Source: Candidatus Atribacteria bacterium 1244-E10-H5-B2 (GTDB lineage: Bacteria > Atribacterota > JS1 > SB-45 > 34-128). From it: a DNA stretch of 5,902 nt. The stretch lies in assembly GCA_003575245.1 (NCBI GenBank), contig NMQN01000368.1, forward strand, positions 1-5,902, read 5' to 3'. The notes under the pieces are model-generated. The model worked only from the letters and a program-made list of their open reading frames with translations. It searched no databases and was not told where the DNA came from. How positions within the stretch are numbered: position 1 is the first letter of the stretch; each line of letters starts with the position of its first letter. The translations under genes were made by a program, and so were the position numbers. This document shows positions 1 to 5,367 of this stretch, piece by piece.

Positions 1-191
1 GTAAAGAGTTTGAACATACTGAGCCTATAAATTGTTTAGGGCGGCTTTCTGTACTCAATGAAATTTATAAAGCTGCTAAGCCCGCTTTAGATAATTTTTA
101 TAACTATGGCCTTAGAGAATCTGAAGTTATTACAAGGCAAAAACGTTTAGATATATTATGTGATGTTTGCCAGGCTTTAAAAGCTATTTAA
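1..191 (+). CDS. C-terminal end of an unrecognised protein (partial)
   Basis: A reading frame with codons starting at base 3 is open from the window edge to a TAA at 189-191, giving 62 residues of what is probably a longer protein. The visible part has no glycine-rich or metal-binding motif and no membrane segment. It looks like a helical, charged C-terminus, with the stretches LNEIYKAAKPALDNFY, ITRQKRLDIL and a final CDVCQALKAI. The two cysteines of CDVC near the end are too isolated to call a zinc site. I do not recognise the family. Codon use is AT-rich like the neighbours, which supports real coding. The frame ends 37 bases before the first two-hairpin repeat. Its start and function cannot be judged from this window. 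Confidence 0.55.
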   Translation, partial: KEFEHTEPINCLGRLSVLNEIYKAAKPALDNFYNYGLRESEVITRQKRLDILCDVCQALKAI

Positions 192-228
192 AAAAGGTGA
201 TTAAATTTTAAATTAAGGAATGGTATAC

Positions 229-309
229 CGGCGGTCCGACTTTCTATGCGTTCTGCGGATTGCCGATCCCTGCTCTCCCCGGTTTTGTACATTTCCGGGG
301 GGGGCAGGG
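229..309 (+). repeat. Two-hairpin repeat element, copy 1
   Basis: Two adjacent stem-loops separated by two bases. The first pairs 229-238 (CGGCGGTCCG) with 256-265 (CGGATTGCCG), ten base pairs including two G-U, around a 17-base loop. The second pairs 268-282 with 295-309, fifteen base pairs including two G-U, around a 12-base loop. The same architecture recurs at 1514-1597 with an identical first stem. It is strikingly GC-rich in AT-rich surroundings and lies between genes. No T-run follows, so it is not a standard intrinsic terminator. It could be a REP-like dispersed palindrome or a structured RNA. Orientation cannot be proved, but the G-U pairs form only in + strand RNA. Confidence 0.75.
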
Positions 310-421
310 TGAAAAAATTTAGGGAGTGAAAAGGAAATGAGAAATTTTCTATACTTCCTAAGAGATTCTGAAAAAACAGATCATCGTGTTTGTTGATTAA
401 AAGGAAGTGGAAGTGATTGAG

Positions 422-619
422 ATGTATCCAAAATATAAGTGCTTCGGTTGTGGGAATATTTGGCGGAGTGGAGAAATACTGGCAATATGTCCAGTTTGCA
501 GAGGCAAAGGAGTAAAAATAAAAGACGGAGTAGACATTAAGGAAGTAGTGGAGAAGTTAAAGAGTGGTGATTCTAAGAAGATTGCCCGGAGAGTTAAAAA
601 CAAAGTGAAAAAAACATAG
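422..619 (+). CDS. Small Cys4 zinc-ribbon protein
   Basis: A 65-residue protein when started at ATG 422, with GGAAG at 409-413 giving an 8-base spacing. In-frame GTG codons at 407 and 413 would add five or three residues, but for 407 the AAGGAA lies directly against the start. CFGC at residues 7-10 and CPVC at 23-26 form a CX2C-X12-CX2C pair, the usual layout of a rubredoxin-like zinc ribbon, with GNIWRSGE between them. The rest is a lysine-rich helical tail (VVEKLKSGDSKKIARRVKNKVKK) that could bind nucleic acid. It is probably cytoplasmic. The stop is 32 bases before the formate-channel gene, so the two may share a transcript. The zinc site is supported by sequence. The partner and role are unknown, and it need not serve the channel. 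Confidence 0.72.
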   Translation: MYPKYKCFGCGNIWRSGEILAICPVCRGKGVKIKDGVDIKEVVEKLKSGDSKKIARRVKNKVKKT

Positions 620-651
620 AACAAATTAAGACTGATTAAAAAGAGAAAAAA

Positions 652-1497
652 ATGGATTCAAAAAAAACGACATTTCTTTCACCCGATAAAATAGCTTGCG
701 CAATGATTGCAATAGGTAAGACCAAAGCTAATTTATCAATATCCCGTATGCTTCTTTTAGGAATATTAGCCGGGGCATTTATTGGTTTTGGTTCAGAATT
801 AGCTACTATAACTTGTTATGATATGCCAAAATATCTTGGAGTAGGTTTTACTAAATTTATGTTCGGAAGTGTTTTTTCAGTAGGACTAATGGTAGTTATA
901 ATTGCCGGTGCAGAACTATTTACTGGGAATAATTTAATTTTAATAAGAGTATTAAACCGTGAAGGCGATTTAGGGAAAATGTTTAAAAGTTGGTTTTGGG
1001 TGTATGTAGCTAATTTCCTCGGTTCCCTATTATTGGTTTGGATTATGTTTGGGACCGGGATTTGGAAGACAGGTAATTTCGCAGTAGGGGCAGAAGCTTT
1101 GGCAATTGCCCACGAAAAAGTAAACCTCAGCTGGTGGGAAGCTTTTGCCCGGGGAATTGGTTGTAACTGGCTGGTCTGTTTAGCTGTATGGATAGCGGTG
1201 GCATCTAAGGATGTAACTGGGAAGATCCTCGGGATATATTTCCCTATTATGGCTTTTGTAGCAAGTGGATTTGAACATTGTGTGGCAAATATGTATTTTA
1301 TCCCGATGGGATTATTATTGAAGGGGAATGCCACTGTAGTAGCTGCAGCAGGACTGGCCGGCAAGTTAAACAATCTTACTTTACAAGGATTTTTTGTTAA
1401 TAATTTAATTCCGGTTACCCTGGGTAATATTATTGGTGGATCATTTTGTGTTGCGACTGTTTATTGGTTAGCTTATCTGAGAAAAAGCAAAAAATAA
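652..1497 (+). CDS. Formate/nitrite transporter family channel (FocA/NirC type)
   Basis: A complete 281-residue inner-membrane protein, close to the ~285 residues of E. coli FocA. Family members form pentamers, each subunit with six membrane helices and its own pore for formate, nitrite or hydrosulfide. Hallmarks seen are ELFTGNN (residues 88-94) with the pore threonine at 91, GCNWLVCLAVW (170-180) and SGFEHCVANMYFIPMG (205-220) with the central pore histidine at 209. Both key residues fall at the same numbers as in E. coli FocA. Hydrophobic segments cover the expected helices and the chain ends in a short basic tail. The ATG at 652 is preceded only by a weak AAGAG. With no pyruvate formate-lyase, formate dehydrogenase or nitrite reductase gene visible, the substrate is open. 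Formate is the most likely in an anaerobe. The second two-hairpin repeat begins 16 bases after the stop. Confidence 0.93.
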   Translation: MDSKKTTFLSPDKIACAMIAIGKTKANLSISRMLLLGILAGAFIGFGSELATITCYDMPKYLGVGFTKFMFGSVFSVGLMVVIIAGAELFTGNNLILIRVLNREGDLGKMFKSWFWVYVANFLGSLLLVWIMFGTGIWKTGNFAVGAEALAIAHEKVNLSWWEAFARGIGCNWLVCLAVWIAVASKDVTGKILGIYFPIMAFVASGFEHCVANMYFIPMGLLLKGNATVVAAAGLAGKLNNLTLQGFFVNNLIPVTLGNIIGGSFCVATVYWLAYLRKSKK

Positions 1498-1513
1498 GGA
1501 TTGAATCGAATCC

Positions 1514-1597
1514 CGGCGGTCCGCTTTCTCTCCAGAGTTCTCGGATTGCCGTCCCCTGCTCCCTTCATTTCCAACCTTTTTTCTGAGGGGAGCAGGG
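1514..1597 (+). repeat. Two-hairpin repeat element, copy 2
   Basis: This has the same architecture as the element at 229-309. The first stem, 1514-1523 with 1542-1551, is base-for-base identical to copy 1, and its 18-base loop keeps CTTTCT (1524-1529) and GTTCT (1537-1541). After a two-base spacer the second stem pairs 1554-1566 with 1585-1597, thirteen base pairs including one G-U, around an 18-base loop. The outer half of that stem (CCCTGCTC) matches copy 1, while the inner half differs on both sides yet still pairs. It lies 16 bases after the channel gene stop and about 40 bases before the zinc-finger gene. It could slow or end transcription between them, but lacks the T-run of a rho-independent terminator. 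Confidence 0.75.
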
Positions 1598-1616
1598 TTA
1601 TCTAAGTAATAGATAA
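1598..1616 (+). other. Short AT-rich stem-loop following repeat copy 2
   Basis: TTATCTA (1598-1604) and TAGATAA (1610-1616) form a perfect seven-pair stem around AGTAA, starting on the base after the second hairpin of the repeat. Copy 1 has no counterpart, so it is probably not part of the element. It ends about six bases before the AAGGAAGG ribosome-binding region of the next gene and could affect access to it. It is weak and may be chance in AT-rich DNA. Confidence 0.3.
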
Positions 1617-1637
1617 TCTTCAAGGAAGGTGAAGGGA

Positions 1638-2138
1638 TTGGAAAAGGTTTACCTTATTCCCAAGTGGATAACCGACTATTACAAAAAATTCAGACTAAGA
1701 GAAAAGACTAAATGCTTTAAGACCTGCTCGAAATGTGGAGAGACGAAATTAATTTCTAAGTTTTTTACTGACCGGAGAAATTTGGACGACTATTCTGGGA
1801 TCTGCAAAACTTGCAGAAACAAATATTATCGGGCAAGGTATGCCCGGGATAAAGAAAGAATCAAAACCCTAAACCAAAAATACCGGGAGGATCATAAGGA
1901 ATCTTATCAAAAATATACCCGAAAGTATCGGAGAGATCACCGAGAATATTTTAAAGACCTGCACAGAAAGTATTATCTAAAAAACCGGGAAGCAGTCATC
2001 GAGAAGAGCAAGAAATATTATCAGGAGCATAAAGAGGCCTGTCAGGCCAGAAAAAAACTTTGGAGAATAAAGAATGAAGAGAAGGTCAGGGAATATAATA
2101 AAGAATATAAGCTGAAGCATAAGAGTACGAGTTTTTAA
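1638..2138 (+). CDS. Cys4 zinc-finger protein with basic 15-residue tandem repeats
   Basis: A 166-residue protein if started at TTG 1638, which has AAGGAAGG (1622-1629) eight bases upstream. The in-frame GTG at 1629 overlaps that ribosome-binding sequence and is less likely. Numbered from GTG 1629, CSKC (33-36) and CKTC (59-62) form a Cys4 site, with KFFTDRRNLDDYSG between them. This is the pattern of small zinc-finger proteins found near phage-type HNH nucleases, but no HNH motif is present here. Residues 84-158 are five tandem 15-residue units of the type KYREDHKESYQKYTR and KYYLKNREAVIEKSK, rich in lysine, arginine and tyrosine, likely one long basic helix or coiled coil. A nucleic-acid-binding role is plausible inference. 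The gene looks less AT-rich than its neighbours, a possible sign of different origin. Confidence 0.75.
   Translation: MEKVYLIPKWITDYYKKFRLREKTKCFKTCSKCGETKLISKFFTDRRNLDDYSGICKTCRNKYYRARYARDKERIKTLNQKYREDHKESYQKYTRKYRRDHREYFKDLHRKYYLKNREAVIEKSKKYYQEHKEACQARKKLWRIKNEEKVREYNKEYKLKHKSTSF
1878..2102 (+). repeat. Five degenerate 45-base repeats inside the zinc-finger gene
   Basis: The protein repeats (KYREDHKESYQKYTR, KYRRDHREYFKDLHR, KYYLKNREAVIEKSK, KYYQEHKEACQARKK, LWRIKNEEKVREYNK) correspond to five consecutive 45-base units. A sixth partial unit, EYKLKH, follows. At the DNA level they have diverged widely, so this is an old duplication kept by selection on the protein pattern (aromatic pair, then basic/acidic HKE-like core) rather than a recent slippage array. 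Confidence 0.6.
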
Positions 2139-2207
2139 CAAAAATATCGAATTTACGCTTGTCTTTATATCTATTTAAAAAAGCAAGGGCTTTAAAACGC
2201 AAAATTG

Positions 2208-2243
2208 AAGGTTTTATTTCGATTGAATTAACGAAAAAACCTT
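2208..2243 (+). other. Stem-loop between the zinc-finger gene and the ACP gene
   Basis: AAGGTTTT (2208-2215) pairs with AAAACCTT (2236-2243). After a two-base bulge TTCG (2218-2221) pairs with CGAA (2232-2235), leaving a ten-base loop. No T-run follows, so it is at best an inefficient terminator of the zinc-finger gene. It could instead be a processing or regulatory site ahead of the ACP gene. The rest of the 2139-2304 gap is AT-rich, with no credible ORF and no promoter with two good boxes. Confidence 0.35.
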
Positions 2244-2304
2244 ATACACCATAACTTTAAATTATCTTAAGATTTAAGATTATGAAAAGTGGTGAAAGTA
2301 TAGA

Positions 2305-2529
2305 ATGCAGTCGATGGAAAGAATAAAAAAGATAATCGGAGATCAATTAGGAGTTGACGAAAGTAAAATTACGGAAGATTCTTCTTTTGTTGATGACCTG
2401 GGTGCAGATTCTTTAGATATAGTTGAACTGATAATGGTTTTCGAGGAAGAATTTAATTTAGAAATTCCCGATAAAGATGCGGAAAAGATGAAGACTGTCG
2501 GAGATGTGATTAAATATTTAGATAAATAA
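2305..2529 (+). CDS. acpP: Acyl carrier protein
   Basis: A complete 74-residue ACP of the type II fatty-acid synthase, a small acidic cytoplasmic protein that carries acyl chains on a 4'-phosphopantetheine arm added by holo-ACP synthase. The attachment motif [12 protein letters not shown] is at residues 31-42 with the serine at 36. The flanking helices ([43 protein letters not shown]) match bacterial AcpP closely in sequence and length. ATG 2305 has GGTG at 2291-2294 and is preferred. An in-frame ATG at 2314 would leave a shorter first helix. AAGTGGTG, at 2287-2294, also stands before the fabF relic at 2699-2706. In bacteria acpP is usually followed directly by fabF, and here only the relic at 2716-2872 remains. 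The motif is intact, so the ACP should be functional. Confidence 0.96.
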   Translation: MQSMERIKKIIGDQLGVDESKITEDSSFVDDLGADSLDIVELIMVFEEEFNLEIPDKDAEKMKTVGDVIKYLDK

Positions 2530-2542
2530 AAATATAAAACCC

Positions 2543-2564
2543 AAAAATATGTATAAATATTTTT
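2543..2564 (+). terminator. Weak AT-only hairpin after the ACP gene
   Basis: AAAAATAT (2543-2550) pairs with ATATTTTT (2557-2564) around GTATAA, and a T-rich stretch continues to about 2579. Position and T-tract suit a terminator for acpP, but the stem contains no G-C pair, so it would be weak and may be chance in AT-rich sequence. Confidence 0.3.
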
Positions 2565-2630
2565 TATATTTATTTTTTTAAAGAGATATGTGCTAAAAAA
2601 GAATATTGAGAAATTAAAATTAATGTCTAA

Positions 2631-2665
2631 TTAATTAGGTCGAAGAGCTATCCGACCTTGATTAA
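2631..2665 (+). promoter_or_regulatory. Inverted repeat upstream of the fabF relic
   Basis: AGGTCG (2637-2642) and CGACCT (2653-2658) form a six-pair stem around a ten-base loop. It is extended by TTAAT (2631-2635) with ATTAA (2661-2665) across a small internal loop. The outer TTAAT/ATTAA with a GC core resembles a repressor operator in general layout, and fatty-acid genes often have one, but I cannot match it to a known FapR or FabT site. It may equally be an RNA hairpin between acpP and the former fabF. Confidence 0.35.
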
Positions 2666-2715
2666 ATTGTAAATTCATTTAAAAATAATTATTTAGTGAA
2701 GTGGTGGATAGAATA

Positions 2716-2872
2716 ATGACAAATAGAGTAACAATCACTGGCTTAGGTCCGGTTGCTCCCAAGAAAGAAAATAGTTGATTATGCTATTTCAAATTCATTT
2801 GGCTTCGGTGGACATAGACATAATGGAGTAGTTGTTTTGGGCAAATATAAACAAAAGAGGAACAGCGGATAA
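2716..2872 (+). pseudogene. fabF: Internally deleted relic of fabF (beta-ketoacyl-ACP synthase II)
   Basis: ATG 2716 has a plausible ribosome-binding region (AAGTGGTGG, 2699-2707) and opens MTNRVTITGLGPVAP, the typical FabF N-terminus. The frame then runs KKENS to a TGA at 2776-2778. One frame over, from about 2762, the sequence reads RKKIVDYAISNSFGFGGH and continues to a TAA at 2870-2872. SNSFGFGGH is the hallmark C-terminal loop of FabF, which is normally ~410 residues long. Around 360 codons are therefore missing, including the catalytic Cys-His-His residues, and the two ends meet out of frame. A GACATA repeat (2810-2815, 2816-2821) also inserts two residues after GGH. The product cannot be active. 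Placement right after acpP is the normal operon order, which supports decay in place. Confidence 0.85.
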
Positions 2873-2913
2873 CTAATTAGTGGCTAGTATATTAGTAGTA
2901 GGTTTATATATTA

Positions 2914-3465
2914 ATGGTAAATACTCAAGACAAATTAGATGAATATTTAAAAGATTTAGAAGAACGTTATAAGTATTATTATGATGTGGAGAGAGATAAA
3001 GAGATATTAAACGTAAGGGTAGATATATTTGCTAAATCTTCTACTGAACATTTTCGTCAAGTTTTAACTAAAAAGATAAAAATTGATCAACATTATACTA
3101 AAGAATATGCTGTAGTTAAGACATTAAAAGGATTTGGAGATAAAAATGAAGTAGAGAATTTTTCTAAATTTATAAAATCTTTAGTTAATGAATTATTTGT
3201 TCCTTCTGTAAATACTATGTGCACTATTATAAATGGAGTACTAATAAATACTTCTGGTTTTTCTGAAGAGGCAATTAGATTAGCAGAACGATTTAAATTC
3301 TCTAAATCATTTATGTTAGGCATAAAAGGATGGTGTGATATTAGATTGATACTTGTCGACTTGAAGGAACAAAGGTTATATTCTAATCAGAAAGGGAAAG
3401 AAGTGCTTTCTGCTTATAAAATTAAGTCTTCTCCAGGAGGTGATAAAGAGGAAAATTTAAAATAA
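2914..3465 (+). CDS. Unrecognised 183-residue protein, possibly nuclease-fold
   Basis: A complete, strongly AT-rich frame. ATG 2914 is the only usable start, because an in-frame TAG lies at 2899-2901. The ribosome-binding signal is poor (AGTAGGT, 2896-2902). The N-terminus is charged and helical (KLDEYLKDLEERYKYYYDVERD), followed by alternating strand-like stretches: ILNVRVDIFAKS (31-42), EYAVVKTL (64-71) and a hydrophobic INGVLINTSGFSEEAIRLAERF (~106-127). There is no signal peptide or membrane segment. The GVLINTSGFSEEAIRLA pattern and the earlier VDIFAKS/YAVVK strands are reminiscent of restriction-endonuclease-like (PD-(D/E)XK, Mrr-type) folds, but I cannot place a full catalytic triad, so this is only a suggestion. 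It follows the dead fabF by 41 bases and may be a later arrival at this locus. Confidence 0.7.
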   Translation: MVNTQDKLDEYLKDLEERYKYYYDVERDKEILNVRVDIFAKSSTEHFRQVLTKKIKIDQHYTKEYAVVKTLKGFGDKNEVENFSKFIKSLVNELFVPSVNTMCTIINGVLINTSGFSEEAIRLAERFKFSKSFMLGIKGWCDIRLILVDLKEQRLYSNQKGKEVLSAYKIKSSPGGDKEENLK

Positions 3466-3488
3466 TATTACATTTTAAATAATTTAAA

Positions 3489-3500
3489 GTTGCTGGGACA
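3489..3500 (+). repeat. Left arm of a 12-base inverted repeat flanking cstA
   Basis: GTTGCTGGGACA is the exact reverse complement of TGTCCCAGCAAC at 5204-5215. It lies 23 bases after the stop of the 183-residue gene and 67 bases before the cstA start. Seven of the twelve bases are G or C in otherwise very AT-rich intergenic sequence. The match ends abruptly on both sides. Confidence 0.5.
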
Positions 3501-3567
3501 GGAAGAAATATAGTACTTTACATTATTGAATATATTATTTTTATTTAACAAAAAGGAGGATATTTAA

Positions 3568-5175
3568 ATGAGTCTTTTAATAATTGTACTAATTACCCTA
3601 ATTGTTTTTGCGATTGCTCTTAAGGTTTATGGAGACTATTTAGGAAAGCTTGTGGAGTTAGATCCAGATAAAAAAACTCCTGCTCACACTATGACTGATG
3701 GTGTTGATTATGTACCTGCAAAAGCGCCGGTGTTAATGGGTCACCATTTTGCTTCTATTGCTGGAGGGGCACCTATTGTGGGACCTATTGCCGCTTCTTG
3801 TTTTGGGTGGCTTCCTTGTTTTTTATGGATTGTTTTAGGAAGTATATTTATTGGTGGAGTGCACGATTTTATGTCTCTTATTTCCTCGATAAGACATAAG
3901 GGTAAAACGGTTGCAGAAGTAATTGGAGTCAATGTGGGCAAAAGTGCAAGAACTTTCTTTTTAATATTTATCTGGTTAACTCTTGTTTTAATTATTGCTG
4001 TTTTTGCTATACTAGTAGCTAGAACTTTCACAGCTAACCCTTCAGTAGCTACTGCTTCAATCCTGTTTTTGGTAATTGCTGTAGGAATGGGTTTAGCCCT
4101 CTACCGTAAAGGTGTGTCTCTTAGTGTTGTAACCATAATCGGGGTAATTTTACTATTTTTATCCATCTGGATTGGGTTGAGAGTTCCCCTCACCTTAAGT
4201 TTTCAGACCTGGTTGTACCTCTTATTGATTTATATCTTTTTTGCATCAGCTATGCCAGTATGGATTTTGCTTCAACCTAGAGATTACTTATCTTCATTCT
4301 TACTGTATGCCGCTTTAGGTGGAGCAGTAATCGGTATCCTTATTGGCGCTCCAAGATTACAACTCCCCGCCTTTACTTCTTTTCATCAACCCATTGGTTA
4401 CCTATTCCCGATACTCTTTGTAACAATTGCCTGTGGAGCAATTTCTGGTTTTCATTCCCTTTGTGCATCAGGAACCACTTCCAAACAGTTAGATAATGAG
4501 AAACATGCTAAAGTTATAGGTTATGGGGCTATGTTACTGGAAGGTGTATTAGCAGTTATCGCCTTAAGTGCTGCTGCTATATTGACTAAAGCAGGATTGG
4601 CAGACGGCTTGGCAAATTGGGGTGGACCAATTGGCGTCTTCGCTCATGGTATTGGAAGCTTTTTAGCTAATTTAGGTATACCAGAAAAGACAGGAATAAT
4701 CTTTGGTGCATTAACTGTATCTGCTTTCCTGCTTACCTCTTTAGATACTGCTGCCCGGTTAGGTAGATATGCCTTTGAGGAATTCTTTGTAGAAAGGGCC
4801 CCAGCCCTTTCAAATAGATATGTAGCAACTATTGTTACAGTTATAGCTGGTGGAGCACTTGCCTTAAGTGGTAGCTGGAGTGCTATCTGGCCAATATTTG
4901 GTTCCGCAAATCAGCTTCTGGCTGGTTTAGCCTTATTAGGAGCAACTGCCTGGTTAGCTCATATGGGTAAGAAATATACAGTAACACTTTACCCTATGAT
5001 CTTTATGGTTATTGTTACGGTTGCTGCTCTAATTACTATGGTATTCCAGAACTTTGCTAAAGGTAATTATCTATTAGGCTGTGTGTCAGTTGTTCTCTTG
5101 ATATTGGCTGGATTTGTAGTAAATGAAGGGATAAAGGCGATAAGTAAATTTAAAGTAAAGGCAGAAACTAAATGA
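3568..5175 (+). CDS. cstA: CstA-family carbon-starvation carrier, short form
   Basis: A complete 535-residue polytopic inner-membrane protein. Better-studied relatives (E. coli CstA and BtsT, ~700 residues) take up pyruvate, and CstA was earlier linked to peptide uptake. The substrate here is inferred only. Family signatures are clear: GHHFASIAGGAPIVGPIAA (58-76), FGWLPCFLWIVLGSIFIGGVHDF (79-101), LQPRDYLSS (235-243), SGFHSLCASGTTSKQLDNE (293-311) and LLTSLDTAARLGRYAFEE (388-405). Many hydrophobic helices run between them and the tail is short and basic. It lacks the longer C-terminal part of the enterobacterial proteins, as in other short-form homologues, and shows no sign of truncation. The ribosome-binding site is excellent (AAGGAGGA, 3553-3560, 8 bases before ATG). 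A 12-base inverted repeat brackets the gene. It appears to be transcribed alone. Confidence 0.93.
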   Translation: MSLLIIVLITLIVFAIALKVYGDYLGKLVELDPDKKTPAHTMTDGVDYVPAKAPVLMGHHFASIAGGAPIVGPIAASCFGWLPCFLWIVLGSIFIGGVHDFMSLISSIRHKGKTVAEVIGVNVGKSARTFFLIFIWLTLVLIIAVFAILVARTFTANPSVATASILFLVIAVGMGLALYRKGVSLSVVTIIGVILLFLSIWIGLRVPLTLSFQTWLYLLLIYIFFASAMPVWILLQPRDYLSSFLLYAALGGAVIGILIGAPRLQLPAFTSFHQPIGYLFPILFVTIACGAISGFHSLCASGTTSKQLDNEKHAKVIGYGAMLLEGVLAVIALSAAAILTKAGLADGLANWGGPIGVFAHGIGSFLANLGIPEKTGIIFGALTVSAFLLTSLDTAARLGRYAFEEFFVERAPALSNRYVATIVTVIAGGALALSGSWSAIWPIFGSANQLLAGLALLGATAWLAHMGKKYTVTLYPMIFMVIVTVAALITMVFQNFAKGNYLLGCVSVVLLILAGFVVNEGIKAISKFKVKAETK

Positions 5176-5203
5176 TTATTGTGTAAAATTTGTTTAATCT
5201 TTA

Positions 5204-5215
5204 TGTCCCAGCAAC
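5204..5215 (-). repeat. Right arm of the 12-base inverted repeat flanking cstA
   Basis: TGTCCCAGCAAC, the exact reverse complement of 3489-3500, starts 28 bases after the cstA stop codon. Outside the twelve bases only AT-rich resemblance remains. No T-run follows, so it is not a local terminator. Confidence 0.5.
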
Positions 5216-5218
5216 AAA

Positions 5219-5224
5219 TATAAT
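5219..5224 (+). promoter_or_regulatory. Possible -10 box upstream of the INO1 gene
   Basis: TATAAT at 5219-5224 is a perfect sigma-70 -10 hexamer. At 17 bases upstream there is only AATCTT (5196-5201), a poor -35. If used, transcription would start near 5231 and give a leader of roughly 225 bases that contains the two stem-loops below. Such hexamers occur by chance in AT-rich DNA. Confidence 0.25.
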
Positions 5225-5245
5225 AAGAAGAGCAAGAGTATTAAA

Positions 5246-5294
5246 AGTCGGTGGTTGCCTATGACTAAAAATTAGTATTTTGGTCAGCAAGACT
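5246..5294 (+). promoter_or_regulatory. Long bulged stem-loop in the presumed INO1 leader
   Basis: TGACTAAAA (5262-5270) pairs with TTTTGGTCA (5278-5286), nine pairs with one G-U, around a seven-base loop. Below a three-base bulge (CTA) TTGC (5255-5258) pairs with GCAA (5287-5290), and below a five-base bulge (GGTGG) AGTC (5246-5249) pairs with GACT (5291-5294). All bulges lie on the 5' side. It matches no riboswitch I can recall, and thermodynamic stability was not computed. Confidence 0.35.
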
Positions 5295-5328
5295 CAAGAG
5301 TGCTAGGAAAGAATTTAGTTTATCTGAG

Positions 5329-5367
5329 AAGAGGCGGTATCCAATCACAACGTTTTACCTGCCTCTT
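5329..5367 (+). terminator. Hairpin between cstA and INO1, terminator- or attenuator-like
   Basis: AAGAGGC (5329-5335) pairs with GCCTCTT (5361-5367) and GGTA (5336-5339) with TACC (5356-5359), with one bulged T at 5360 and a 16-base loop. A run of seven T follows at 5382-5388, some 14 bases after the stem. That is too far for a classic intrinsic terminator but compatible with an imperfect one. Since it lies in the presumed INO1 leader it could act as an attenuator, or end readthrough from cstA. The gap 5176-5457 has no credible gene beyond these elements. Confidence 0.45.

Noticed and set aside
268..309. Strong GC hairpin of repeat copy 1 considered as a rho-independent terminator.
   Set aside because: It is followed by GTGAAAAAATTTAGG-type sequence without a T-run, and it always sits in a two-hairpin unit, so the terminator label is not justified.
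337..396. A 19-codon ORF (ATG 337 to TGA 394-396) after repeat copy 1, with AGGGAG ten bases upstream.
   Set aside because: It has a fair ribosome-binding site, so a leader peptide is possible, but it is too short to show coding bias and has no recognisable attenuator around it.
816..1373. A long minus-strand open frame inside the formate-channel gene.
   Set aside because: It lies entirely within a gene with clear family motifs and its translation has no recognisable domain, so it is a shadow frame. The same holds for minus-strand frames within the zinc-ribbon, 183-residue and cstA genes.
229..1597. The two repeat copies considered as ends of a composite mobile element carrying the zinc-ribbon and channel genes.
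   Set aside because: The copies are directly, not inversely, oriented, there is no transposase or recombinase between them, and I see no target-site duplication.
2872..2881. Perfect palindrome ACTAATTAGT just before the 183-residue gene.
   Set aside because: Ten-base AT-rich palindromes are common in this base composition and no promoter boxes are placed around it.
5231..5320. The folded region before INO1 considered as a tRNA or a known riboswitch.
   Set aside because: No cloverleaf with a T-loop motif can be drawn, and the conserved cores of TPP, cyclic-di-GMP or guanidine riboswitches are absent. A CTGAGA at 5324-5329 is isolated.
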